Positions 7,958 through 14,462 of a stretch of DNA of 32,746 bases are shown in pieces (position 1 is the stretch's first letter; the number at the start of each line of letters is the position of its first letter). Position numbers and translations under genes: made by a program. Below the pieces are notes generated by a model. That model was not told where the DNA came from. It saw only the letters and a list, made by a program, of their open reading frames with translations, and ran no database searches. The stretch lies in the NCBI GenBank assembly GCA_017455145.1, contig JAFTBP010000008.1, positions 1 to 32,746 of the forward strand. The letters are read 5' to 3'. This DNA is from Candidatus Saccharimonadota bacterium (lineage in GTDB: Bacteria > Patescibacteriota > Saccharimonadia > Saccharimonadales > Saccharimonadaceae).

Positions 7958-9187
7958 TTACATTACTACGGCAAACTTGTTTTTGCCACGTTTTAAGATG
8001 GCCGGCGCATTTAATACCTTGTTTTCATCAGTGATTTTTTCGCCATTGGCAGATACTGCACCTGCGCTAATAAATTGCCGAGCTTCTTTCTTTGAACTTG
8101 CTAGTCCGGTACAGACCAAATCTTCTACTAATGTCGCAGAAATTGGTCGGACAGGTAGAATCTTTGAAGCATCTTCTATATCTTTTGCAGAATAGTTAGC
8201 ATCTTTACTGAATAATTTTTCCGTCAACCCCTCTACCGCCTCAGCGGCTTCGGCTCCATGTACCACCTCTGTCGCGCCTCTTGCTAGCGCACGTTGCGCA
8301 ATTCTTTGTTCTGGGTGTTCTTTGTGCTTCTTTAGGATTTCTTCCACTTCTTCTTTTTCTAGCACGGTATAGATTTTTAAGAGATATTCTACCGCTTCAT
8401 CCGCCTGATTTAGCCAGAACTGATAAAAATCAAATATCGTCGTAAAGTTTCCTTGTCCATTATCCGAGCTTGCTAGCCATACTGCGTTACCTTCGGACTT
8501 GCCAAATTTTCTCCCCGTTACCGGGTCAATAATTAGAGGCGTAGACCAGACATTCGCCTCGGCATTCTCTAGTTTACGAATTAGGGAAATACCAGAAGAA
8601 CAGTTGCCGTATTGGTCTGCCCCACAGAGCTGCAACTGGATTCCGTATGTCTTGTATAGGTGATAAAAATCATATCCCTGGATTAACGTATAAGAAAATT
8701 CCGCATAAGAAATCCCGCTTCCACCTTCTCCGATACGATTCTGGATAAATTTCCTGTCAAGAAGTTGCGTCATTGAGAACTGCTTGCCAACATTTCTTAA
8801 GAAATCAATGTAATTAATGTTTTTGAACCAGTCATAGTTGTCCACCATTACTACTTCATCGGTATTGATTACGCGTTTAATTTGCCCAGCAATACATTTC
8901 TTGTTGTGCTCCACCTCGTCCAAGGTCTTTAGCTCGCGTTCTCCGTTTTCTTTCGGGTCGCCAATCTGGCCTGTCGCTCCACCTACAAGAAGGTATGGAC
9001 GATATCCGTGGCGTACAAAACATGCACACATCATCAGAGCCGCCAAATTCCCAATCGTCAGGGAATCAGCCGACGGATCCGCGCCCCAATAGAATGTTTT
9101 GTTCTCCATCGTATCTAATATGCTAGGGTCTTTGATGGTGGTTTCGGCGGTAAATCCGCGCCAAATTAGCTCTTCTGATAACTTCAT
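7958..9187 (-). CDS. tyrS: Tyrosyl-tRNA synthetase with altered HIGH motif
   Basis: TyrRS charges tRNA-Tyr. The 409-aa protein has the class I fold: YWGADPSADSL, LLVGGATGQIGDP, the tyrosine-binding stretch SYTLIQGYDFYHLYK, GADQYGN, and the KMSKS-type loop KFGKSEGNAVWL. A C-terminal S4 RNA-binding domain (about 345-409) is present. The HIGH signature, usually SLHIGHL, reads SLTIGNL at residues 42-48: the first His is Thr and the second is Asn, and PTAD is PSAD. In Bacillus stearothermophilus these positions (T40, H45, H48) stabilise the activation transition state. The ORF is otherwise intact and well conserved, so it is probably functional. Promoter TGG-TATAAT at 9197-9205, 9 bases before the ATG. 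Confidence 0.93.
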   Translation of the reverse strand: MKLSEELIWRGFTAETTIKDPSILDTMENKTFYWGADPSADSLTIGNLAALMMCACFVRHGYRPYLLVGGATGQIGDPKENGERELKTLDEVEHNKKCIAGQIKRVINTDEVVMVDNYDWFKNINYIDFLRNVGKQFSMTQLLDRKFIQNRIGEGGSGISYAEFSYTLIQGYDFYHLYKTYGIQLQLCGADQYGNCSSGISLIRKLENAEANVWSTPLIIDPVTGRKFGKSEGNAVWLASSDNGQGNFTTIFDFYQFWLNQADEAVEYLLKIYTVLEKEEVEEILKKHKEHPEQRIAQRALARGATEVVHGAEAAEAVEGLTEKLFSKDANYSAKDIEDASKILPVRPISATLVEDLVCTGLASSKKEARQFISAGAVSANGEKITDENKVLNAPAILKRGKNKFAVVM

Positions 9188-9196
9188 AATAAGAGT

Positions 9197-9222
9197 ATTA
9201 TACCATAATAGTATGCTATAAT
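9197..9222. promoter_or_regulatory. Divergent extended -10 promoters (tyrS and HAD gene)
   Basis: Minus strand: TATGG-TATAAT with the -10 at 9202-9197, 9 bases before the tyrS ATG. Plus strand: TATGC-TATAAT with the -10 at 9217-9222 for the HAD gene, which has about 20 bases of leader and a GGAG at 9240-9243. The two -10 boxes are 14 bp apart back to back. Confidence 0.7.
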
Positions 9223-9248
9223 CATCTTAATACTTAAGTGGAGTAATT

Positions 9249-10022
9249 ATGAAGAAAGTTTTAGCCTTTGATATTGATCAGACACTAAATGTCGCCAAGA
9301 CCCCTGTTCCGGACGAAATTGCCGACCTCTTGAACAACTGTCTTAACTACTATCAGATTTGCCCTATCTCTGGCCAGAAATTTGACCAATTTTTAATCCA
9401 GATTGTCAACAGATTGGTTGAACGTGGTGCTACCCCTGAACAGCTCAAAAATCTCCATCTTTTTGTCGCTCAGGGCACCCAATACTACCGTTATACCGGC
9501 TCAGAATGGGAACAGGTTTATAACTATCCTCTAACAGATGAGCAAGTAGAAAAAATCACACACGCCATAGAAACCGCCGCAAAAGAACTAGGTTATTGGG
9601 AAGAAGATAAGCTAAAAGAAGGCGACGAAATTATTGAAAACCGCCTCTCTCAGGTCACTTTTTCTGCCCTTGGTCAAAAAGCTGGCACAAAGGAAAAATA
9701 CGCTTGGGACCCAGATTGTAAAAAACGTGAAAAAATCGTCGCCCGTTGCAAAGAAATTGCCCCAGAATTTGACTATGAAATCGGTGGTACTACCTCTATT
9801 AACGCCATCACCCCTGGTATGAATAAGGAATTTGGTATGACCCATATGCTAGAAGAGTTAAAAGTCACAAAAGATGAGATTCTCTACTTTGGCGATATGA
9901 CTCAGCCAGGTGGCAACGATTACCCTGTTGTTCAGATGGGAATAGATACGATTACCGTCAGAAGTCACGAAGATACCGCCTACGCTCTTCGCGGCATCCT
10001 TGGTGTAACAGAGAAGAAGTAG
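9249..10022 (+). CDS. HAD-IIB phosphatase/phosphomutase, phosphomannomutase-like
   Basis: A 257-aa HAD-superfamily protein. The nucleophile motif is FDIDQTLN (D8, D10) at the start, and FGDMTQPGGNDYPVVQMG near the end supplies the Mg-binding acid residues. The middle parts (FSALGQKAGTKEKYAWDPDCKKREKI, then GGTTSINAITPGMNKEFGM) line up with the cap and core of the phosphomannomutase family known best from eukaryotes (PMM1/2), which interconverts mannose-6-P and mannose-1-P. A phosphatase acting on a sugar phosphate is the main alternative. It is monocistronic: promoter at 9212-9222, GGAG site, terminator at 10043. Family call firm, substrate not. Confidence 0.8.
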   Translation: MKKVLAFDIDQTLNVAKTPVPDEIADLLNNCLNYYQICPISGQKFDQFLIQIVNRLVERGATPEQLKNLHLFVAQGTQYYRYTGSEWEQVYNYPLTDEQVEKITHAIETAAKELGYWEEDKLKEGDEIIENRLSQVTFSALGQKAGTKEKYAWDPDCKKREKIVARCKEIAPEFDYEIGGTTSINAITPGMNKEFGMTHMLEELKVTKDEILYFGDMTQPGGNDYPVVQMGIDTITVRSHEDTAYALRGILGVTEKK

Positions 10023-10042
10023 CCTTTTTCGGCATACAAAAG

Positions 10043-10069
10043 AAACTCCCGCTTTAAGCGGGAGTTTTT
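10043..10069. terminator. Bidirectional terminator
   Basis: Stem AAACTCCCGC (10043-10052) with GCGGGAGTTT (10058-10067), loop TTTAA, then TT on + and a TTTCTTTT run on the minus strand. It ends the HAD gene and, in the other direction, the small membrane-protein gene. Confidence 0.9.
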
Positions 10070-10079
10070 AGATACATAT

Positions 10080-10229
10080 TTAGTTGTGTTGGATTAGCAT
10101 TACGCTTTTGATTAAAACTGGTGAGTTCTGGTCTATGTAACGATAAGCGAATGTACTTCCAATGTAAAGTGCTAATATCATTATCCCTGTTAATAGTAAA
10201 ACTATAAATTCTTTAATGCTTTCTAACAT
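10080..10229 (-). CDS. 49-aa single-pass membrane protein
   Basis: A small gene supported by a complete expression context: a canonical promoter at 10281-10309, a strong Shine-Dalgarno AAGGGGTGA (10234-10242) 4 bases before ATG 10229, and a terminator 10 bases after the stop. The peptide starts MLESIKEF, has one hydrophobic helix of about 20 residues (positions 8-28: IVLLLTGIMILALYIGSTFAY) and a short polar tail ending in QHN. I do not recognise a family. Candidates are a small regulator or subunit of a membrane complex, or a type I toxin-like peptide; nothing in the sequence picks one. It shares its promoter type with the small RNA at 12204 and the accessory operon at 14835. Confidence 0.7.
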   Translation of the reverse strand: MLESIKEFIVLLLTGIMILALYIGSTFAYRYIDQNSPVLIKSVMLIQHN

Positions 10230-10280
10230 ATAATCACCCCTTATCTGATATAAGCATAAGTTCTAAGGTTCTATGCTTAC

Positions 10281-10309
10281 ATTATATCACACTTATGCTA
10301 AAAAGTCAA
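10281..10309 (-). promoter_or_regulatory. Repeated-family promoter, copy A
   Basis: Minus strand: -35 TTGACT (10309-10304), 17-base spacer, TGA-TATAAT (-10 at 10286-10281). The spacer holds AGCATAAGTG and the start region continues TGTAAGCATAG, so AGCATA occurs twice, 22 bases apart. About 36 bases are nearly identical to copy B (12401-12429); the -35 to -10 part recurs at 14636-14664. Confidence 0.85.
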
Positions 10310-10345
10310 TACTACTAGTGCTATTATCTATTTTTAATGCAACCG

Positions 10346-10354
10346 TGCTATAAT
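10346..10354 (+). promoter_or_regulatory. tpiA extended -10 promoter
   Basis: TGC-TATAAT followed by exactly 6 bases and ATG 10361. There is no ribosome binding site, so the tpiA mRNA is predicted to be leaderless. Confidence 0.75.
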
Positions 10355-10360
10355 AAAATC

Positions 10361-11125
10361 ATGAAAACTTATATCGTGGGCAACTGGAAGATGAATTTTA
10401 CCATTGGTGAATCTTCCATCTATCTTCATAAACTTCTAAAACGCATCAGCCCAATAAAAGGCATCCAAATCGCTGTCGCGCCTTCTCTGATTGCGCTCCA
10501 GCCTCTGTCTCTTCAACTTGATAGAAAGAAAATCAAACTCTGCGCCCAGAACTGTTGCGCCAAAGATTTTGGCGCTTACACCGGTGAGACCGCTGTCGCT
10601 CAACTTCGTGGGTTAGTAGATTATTGTATTGTTGGCCACTCCGAGCGCCGTTATGTCTTTAACGAAACCGACAAAGACATCAGAGATAAAGTGTCTGCTT
10701 GTGTCCGCAATAATATCACCGCCATTCTCTGTATCGGCGAAACCGAATCTGAACGCACTTTTGGCGAGACTGCTGATGTTCTGCGCGACCAGCTTACCTC
10801 TGGACTTTCCGATATCGCCAAAGAGGATTTGGGCAAAATTATTATCGCCTACGAACCAGTCTGGGCTATTTCCTCTGTTAAAGGTGCTCGCGTTGCCGTC
10901 CCAGACGATATCTCCGCCAGTATTGACCTAATTAGAAAACACCTAAAAGACACCTTCGGTAAGGACGCCGAGAACGTTCCTGTTCTCTATGGTGGCAGCG
11001 TCAACCCTTCTAATTGTGGCGCCTATCTCACTATCCCAGGGGTAAACGGCTTACTCATCGGTGGCTCTTCCTTGATTGCTGATCAATTTATTGATATAAT
11101 TGACATAGCTAAAAGAGTTAAATAA
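10361..11125 (+). CDS. tpiA: Triose-phosphate isomerase
   Basis: TpiA interconverts dihydroxyacetone phosphate and glyceraldehyde-3-P. All active-site elements are present in this 254-aa TIM barrel: GNWKMN with the catalytic Lys near the N-terminus, the VGHSERR His motif, AYEPVWAI with the catalytic Glu, the phosphate loop YGGSVNPSN, and GLLIGGSSL. With phosphoketolase (2303-4464) supplying glyceraldehyde-3-P, it fits a reduced sugar pathway. ATG 10361 is preferred to the in-frame ATG at 10337, which lies upstream of the -10 box and would add eight residues before the conserved MKTYIVGNWKMN start. The stop TAA shares one base with the ATG of the next gene. Confidence 0.96.
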   Translation: MKTYIVGNWKMNFTIGESSIYLHKLLKRISPIKGIQIAVAPSLIALQPLSLQLDRKKIKLCAQNCCAKDFGAYTGETAVAQLRGLVDYCIVGHSERRYVFNETDKDIRDKVSACVRNNITAILCIGETESERTFGETADVLRDQLTSGLSDIAKEDLGKIIIAYEPVWAISSVKGARVAVPDDISASIDLIRKHLKDTFGKDAENVPVLYGGSVNPSNCGAYLTIPGVNGLLIGGSSLIADQFIDIIDIAKRVK

Positions 11126-12180
11126 TGCCAAGATACATTGACTTTGTTCCAAAGCGTCCTCGTTCCGCCGTTCCGGCTCGTCCTACTGTGCCCGAAAAAA
11201 CTGAAAAGCCTATCTTGAGAACTACTCCAAAACCAGTCTCAAAACCTAGCCCAAAACCTACTTCAAAACCCACCCCGAAACCTGTTCCAAAACCAATCGC
11301 AAAAACCGTCAAAAAGACCACAGTTACAGTTACCACGAACGCCATCCCACGCCGTCGTACTGTTGCCCCGCGCGGTCTCCGCATTGATTTTGCTCGCCCT
11401 GCTAACCGTCCAGTTGTTCATAAAACCCCTGCCACTCACCCAACTCCTCGTCCGGTCGCAATTTCTCATCACGCTCCGGCTCCTGCCCCTACTAAACCTG
11501 TCAAACCCGCCCCTCTTTCTATCAAAATTTCCAGAAAACCCACGCGCGCTCCAAAACCCACCCCAAAACCTACCCCTGTCGTAGAGCCAGAGGAATTTGA
11601 CGATTTTGCCGGTTTTGATGATGTTGAGCCTCTAATGAGCGACGACGATCTTTCTCTCGCTCTTGCCGGTTTTGTTGATGACGACTCTACTCCGCCTCTG
11701 ACGGATAGTTTATCCAAAGAAGTCAATGATTTTGAAGACGAACTAGACGCCCTAGATGAACTAGATATCTTATCGGACGTAGAGGCGGAAGCTGAGGATT
11801 TCGTTGAGGAGCCAAAGCCACTATTTGATAGCACTCCCAAAAAGAAACCATTCGCCCCACTAGGGGATCGTTCCCGGTTTATTACCTCTGTTAGCGTAGA
11901 GAAACGTCCTCTTTCTAGTACCGCCTCCGCCGCCTCTGCTGCCAGTGCTATTAAACCTGCCCCTGTTAAACCTACCAAATCTGCCAAATTCATCAAGCCT
12001 ATTAAGTCCGCCAAATCCACTAAACCCAATAAATCTACCTCTGCTGAACGTCGCGCCCCTGTCATTTCCACCCCAGAACCAAAGTCTCATAGCTTTGCTA
12101 TGACCCTGGCCATTATCTTGACTATTATACTCGGGGCTGGACTCGGCGCCGTAGTTTATCTCGCCTTCTTCCAAGAATAG
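11125..12180 (+). CDS. Pro/Lys-rich tail-anchored membrane protein, unknown function
   Basis: I do not recognise this 351-aa protein. Residues about 15-60 are a Pro-Lys repeat region with KP/PKP every two to four residues; further Pro- and Lys-rich stretches follow. Residues about 155-235 are strongly acidic (EEFDDFAGFDDVEP, ELDALDELDILSD). Another Lys/Ser/Ala segment precedes a single C-terminal membrane helix (about 325-347, MTLAIILTIILGAGLGAVVYLAFF). With no signal peptide, the long disordered part is predicted to stay in the cytoplasm, as in a tail-anchored protein. The ATG overlaps the tpiA stop (TAATG), so it is translated from the tpiA mRNA, probably by reinitiation. It could tether cytoplasmic partners to the membrane; that is a guess. 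Confidence 0.75.
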   Translation: MPRYIDFVPKRPRSAVPARPTVPEKTEKPILRTTPKPVSKPSPKPTSKPTPKPVPKPIAKTVKKTTVTVTTNAIPRRRTVAPRGLRIDFARPANRPVVHKTPATHPTPRPVAISHHAPAPAPTKPVKPAPLSIKISRKPTRAPKPTPKPTPVVEPEEFDDFAGFDDVEPLMSDDDLSLALAGFVDDDSTPPLTDSLSKEVNDFEDELDALDELDILSDVEAEAEDFVEEPKPLFDSTPKKKPFAPLGDRSRFITSVSVEKRPLSSTASAASAASAIKPAPVKPTKSAKFIKPIKSAKSTKPNKSTSAERRAPVISTPEPKSHSFAMTLAIILTIILGAGLGAVVYLAFFQE

Positions 12181-12203
12181 CCCTATCTTGTAAACAGCAT
12201 TGC

Positions 12204-12394
12204 AAAAGCCCCCATTTCTGGGGGCTTATCTATTTGCATGACTTTTGGAACGGACCTTATTGTATCAGTTGACTGACTCCTTCTGTATTTACTGCAATAA
12301 GCATCTTTCTTTGGTGCGTCCACTGTCCGCACTTCTGCGAATACTATTCCTAAGTCCTAATGTTCAATTTATAAGGCTAATTATTTAATCTTAT
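12204..12394 (-). ncRNA. Candidate structured small RNA (~190 nt)
   Basis: A full transcription unit without a convincing ORF: a strong promoter (copy B, -10 at 12406-12401), about 190 bases, then a terminator hairpin with TTTT. Long-range complementarity suggests a rod: CCTTAT near the 5' end pairs with ATAAGG near the 3' end, followed inward by TTGA/TCAA, GACT/AGTC and GTATT/AATAC, with a small CGCA/TGCG hairpin inside. The length and folded-back shape resemble 6S RNA, but I see no sequence match I can trust. The only reading frame is a 15-codon one without a good ribosome site. Intergenic span 12181-12512 contains nothing else but promoters and the tRNA terminator. Confidence 0.6.
12206..12227. 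terminator. Bidirectional terminator
   Basis: Stem AAGCCCCC (12206-12213) with GGGGGCTT (12220-12227), loop ATTTCT. On the plus strand it ends tpiA and the Pro-rich gene; on the minus strand the TTTT after the stem ends the small RNA transcript that starts near 12394. Confidence 0.8.
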
Positions 12395-12400
12395 GCTTAC

Positions 12401-12429
12401 ATTATATCACACTTATGCTTAAAAGTCAA
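12401..12429 (-). promoter_or_regulatory. Repeated-family promoter, copy B
   Basis: Minus strand: -35 TTGACT (12429-12424), 17-base spacer containing AAGCATAAGTG, TGA-TATAAT (-10 at 12406-12401), then TGTAAGCATAAG. Another AGCATAAG lies just upstream of the -35. It drives the candidate small RNA. Confidence 0.85.
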
Positions 12430-12480
12430 TACGCTTATGCTAAAATCTATCTCGTTAATGCTTAAAACAGAGAAAGATAC

Positions 12481-12507
12481 AAACAAAAAACAGCCACTTT
12501 TGGCTGT
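12481..12507 (-). terminator. Terminator of the tRNA-His/tRNA-Gly transcript
   Basis: On the minus strand: stem ACAGCCA with TGGCTGT (arms at 12507-12501 and 12496-12490), loop AAAG, followed by TTTTTGTTTGT. It lies 5 bases past the tRNA-Gly CCA end. Confidence 0.9.
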
Positions 12508-12512
12508 ATATG

Positions 12513-12587
12513 TGGTGCGGGTAGAGAGAATCGAACTCTCATCCCAAGTTTGGAAAACTTGTATACTAACCACTGTACTATACCCGC
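12513..12587 (-). tRNA. tRNA-Gly (UCC)
   Basis: Complete cloverleaf on the minus strand: acceptor GCGGGTA pairing with TACCCGC, D-loop with AGTGGTTAGT, anticodon stem ACAAG/CTTG(T) with loop TTTCCAA giving anticodon TCC, and T-loop GTTCGATTC. Discriminator A and an encoded CCA are present. It is the second tRNA of a two-gene unit, 4 bases downstream of tRNA-His. Confidence 0.96.
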
Positions 12588-12591
12588 TAGA

Positions 12592-12669
12592 TGGGGCGGG
12601 TGACTGGAATCGAACCAGCGACCTTCTGGACCACAATCAGACGCTCTAACCAACTGAGCTACACCCGCC
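12592..12669 (-). tRNA. tRNA-His (GUG)
   Basis: Minus strand; anticodon loop TTGTGGT gives GTG. The extra G at position -1 (12669) faces C73 (12595), the identity element of bacterial tRNA-His, and is encoded. Acceptor GCGGGTG pairs with CACCCGC; the T-loop is GTTCGATTC; CCA is encoded (12594-12592). Confidence 0.96.
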
Positions 12670-12678
12670 ATACTGGAA

Positions 12679-12706
12679 ATTATAGCATACAGATAGGGCT
12701 TGTCAA
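12679..12706 (-). promoter_or_regulatory. Promoter of the tRNA-His/Gly unit
   Basis: Minus strand: -35 TTGACA (12706-12701), 16-base spacer ending TATGC, -10 TATAAT (12684-12679), 10 bases before the tRNA-His 5' end. It combines a consensus -35 with an extended -10, as expected for a strong stable-RNA promoter. Confidence 0.88.
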
Positions 12707-12771
12707 GATAAATAGTGTTTTACGCGTCCCCTAGTAACAATGGGGGCCGACCGGTGTGCTGAAAGCGCTGT

Positions 12772-13185
12772 TTACTTTGGTAGCCCCGTCTGTGCTCTTG
12801 GCACTTGTGGCGCCCGTGCATCTCCTAGCACTACCCCTGGTGTCTTTGTATCTTGTCCGCCAGCATTAAACTGTCTCTTTCTGTCTGCTAGGCTTGCCAT
12901 CCCAGTCTCTTTTTGCCCCTGCGAATCTGTACCTTCGCCATATCTTGGCCTCTCGTATACTCGGGCCCTCTCACCTGGGCGCAGTTTGCTTGCTATCTGG
13001 GAACTGCCATATCCCCGTACAAATTTCCGCGATTCATCAATCGCCCTTCTTGCCTCAAAACTCGCTACGCTAGAAGCCCCAAATCCCTCTCTATTCTGCG
13101 CTTTAGCATATCCCGAAGAATGTTTAAAATCTGATCTGTCTTGGTGTCTGGCGGCGTAATCTGCTGCTATTTTCATCAAATTCAT
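12772..13185 (-). CDS. Orphan basic, disordered 137-aa protein
   Basis: I do not recognise this protein. It begins MNLMKIAADYAARHQDRSDF and is rich in Arg, Lys, Gly, Ser and Gln, with few hydrophobic residues, no signal peptide and no membrane helix; low-complexity disorder is likely, and the positive charge would allow nucleic-acid or envelope-polymer binding. The start is well supported: TGG-TATAAT (-10 at 13197-13192) lies exactly 6 bases before ATG 13185, the leaderless layout seen across the window. A plus-strand frame of almost the same extent (12740-13159) has no such signals. No terminator follows, so transcription may run toward the tRNA unit. Confidence 0.65.
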   Translation of the reverse strand: MNLMKIAADYAARHQDRSDFKHSSGYAKAQNREGFGASSVASFEARRAIDESRKFVRGYGSSQIASKLRPGERARVYERPRYGEGTDSQGQKETGMASLADRKRQFNAGGQDTKTPGVVLGDARAPQVPRAQTGLPK

Positions 13186-13232
13186 AGCCTTATTATACCA
13201 CGAGAATAAGCATTAGAATAATGTCCTTATAC

Positions 13233-13261
13233 TTGACAAAAATAAGGATGTGTGCTATAAT
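13233..13261 (+). promoter_or_regulatory. Promoter of the acidic-protein gene
   Basis: -35 TTGACA (13233-13238), 17-base spacer, TGC-TATAAT (-10 at 13256-13261). The spacer end (GTGTG-N-TATAATGG) resembles the repeated promoter family. The leader is about 60 bases and contains a small ACAATA/TATTGT hairpin (13270-13284). Confidence 0.88.
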
Positions 13262-13329
13262 GGACGCCACAATACCATATTGTAGCTAACAAAATTAGAG
13301 TACATTTACAAATAAGGAGGAATTTGATT

Positions 13330-14355
13330 ATGTCAAAAAAGAATCTTTTAGACAAGGCTAAAGAGATCCTTGGCGCCGCTCCGGCGGACGAGATTGCTGA
13401 AGAGCTTGAAAGCTCAGAAGCTGAGAGCACTGAAGAGGAAAAAGAATCTGCCAAAGACGAAAAGCCTGCGAAAAAGACTAAAAAAGAGTCCAAGACAGAA
13501 GAACCTAAAGAGGAACCCGCTACAGAGGAAACTGCTAAAGAGGCTATTGAAGAAGATTCCGTAGAAGAAACTTCCGAAGAGCCTGAAGAACCTAAAGACG
13601 AGCGCTTAACTCGTGAAGAGGCTGATGAAATTTCAGCTAAAATCATTGAGGAAGCCCTTGCATCTGAGGATGACACAGAGAAACCCGCAAACCCCGCACC
13701 TGAGAAACAGCCCAAGGAGGCGAGAAACGATATGAGAGACAGAAAATTTTATGACAAAATCTCTGATAAAATATTTGACTTTGACAGAGGCTTAGAAATG
13801 GCCCCCGAGCTCAGAGATTGGGTTATGAGCGCAATAGAGGACGACAGAGTTCTCTCTGCAGACTTTGCGCGCAAGGTTCTCCCCAAAGTTTTGGAGAAGA
13901 ATCCTGAGCTTGTTGAAGACGCAATCCGTGAAGCTAAGAAGGCAGAAAATAACAAATTTGTGCCTTTCGCAGTACTCTTTACTAATGTTAAAGACACCGA
14001 AGATAAAAACGAGTACAAGAGCTTCAAAGAGGCTTGCGCAACTATCCAGAAAGAGATTGACACCTATGGTGTTGATCCTCTAAAGGTGTTCAAGGCCTTC
14101 TATAGAAGAATCGACGCAGAGGGTAACTTCGGTGATAGAGTTTCCGTAGAAGAGGTCGAGAAGTACGTTGACAAATTCAACGGCGACAAAGTTGCGCTCA
14201 GAAAGAAACTTCATCTCCCCAAGAGGGAAAAGAAGCCCGAACAGGCTAACCAGCCTGAACGACCCAAGAATCAGTCCAAAAAAGGCAAGAAGCCTAAGAA
14301 AGCCGACAACAGTGGTAACCCTGCTCCTGATAATGCTGGCAAGGCTGCCACTTAA
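13330..14355 (+). CDS. Acidic low-complexity plus helical-domain protein, unknown function
   Basis: I do not recognise this 341-aa protein. Residues 1-130 are dominated by Glu, Lys, Thr and Pro (EELESSEAEST, EEPKEEPATEE) and should be disordered. Residues about 135-300 are a soluble, mostly helical domain (KFYDKISDKIFDFDRGLEMA, ELVEDAIREAKKAENNKFVPF, TYGVDPLKVFKAFYRRIDAEG). The C-terminus is a Lys/Pro/Gln/Asn tail. No signal peptide or membrane helix is seen, so it is cytoplasmic. ATG 13330 follows AAGGAGG (13314-13320) at 9 bases; an in-frame TTG two codons earlier is ignored. Codons differ from the core genes (AGA, CCC and GAG common), hinting at a separate origin shared with the genes at 14835-17073. 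Confidence 0.8.
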   Translation: MSKKNLLDKAKEILGAAPADEIAEELESSEAESTEEEKESAKDEKPAKKTKKESKTEEPKEEPATEETAKEAIEEDSVEETSEEPEEPKDERLTREEADEISAKIIEEALASEDDTEKPANPAPEKQPKEARNDMRDRKFYDKISDKIFDFDRGLEMAPELRDWVMSAIEDDRVLSADFARKVLPKVLEKNPELVEDAIREAKKAENNKFVPFAVLFTNVKDTEDKNEYKSFKEACATIQKEIDTYGVDPLKVFKAFYRRIDAEGNFGDRVSVEEVEKYVDKFNGDKVALRKKLHLPKREKKPEQANQPERPKNQSKKGKKPKKADNSGNPAPDNAGKAAT

Positions 14356-14369
14356 CACCTCCTTATTGA

Positions 14370-14424
14370 TGCTCCCTCCGTTTGGGAAGAGAGTATGCAC
14401 ACAATATTCAATTAGGAGGGAGCA
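14370..14424 (+). repeat. 10-bp inverted repeat enclosing a Shine-Dalgarno-like site
   Basis: TGCTCCCTCC (14370-14379) is a perfect inverted match of GGAGGGAGCA (14415-14424), with a 35-base loop. In the RNA it would hide GGAGGG, which precedes an ATG at 14427 and a 17-codon frame that runs through the terminator hairpin. Just before it, CCTCCTTATT (14358-14367) is fully complementary to the ribosome site region AATAAGGAGG (13311-13320) of the same mRNA. Confidence 0.6.
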
Positions 14425-14435
14425 ATATGGTATTG

Positions 14436-14461
14436 GCCCCGCGTTTATCGCGGGGCTTTTT
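14436..14461 (+). terminator. Rho-independent terminator
   Basis: Stem GCCCCGCG (14436-14443) with CGCGGGGC (14449-14456), loop TTTAT, then TTTTT. It ends the acidic-protein transcript about 80 bases after the stop codon. Confidence 0.93.
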
Positions 14462-14462
14462 A

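Noticed and set aside
11469-12071. 200-codon minus-strand frame with Ser/Gly repeats
   Set aside because: Antisense shadow of the low-complexity Pro/Lys-rich gene; its composition is the mirror of the repeats and it has no start signals.
12740-13159. 139-codon plus-strand frame rich in Cys, Pro and Ser
   Set aside because: Shadow of the minus-strand gene at 12772-13185, which has an extended -10 exactly 6 bases before its ATG; the plus frame has no promoter or ribosome site.
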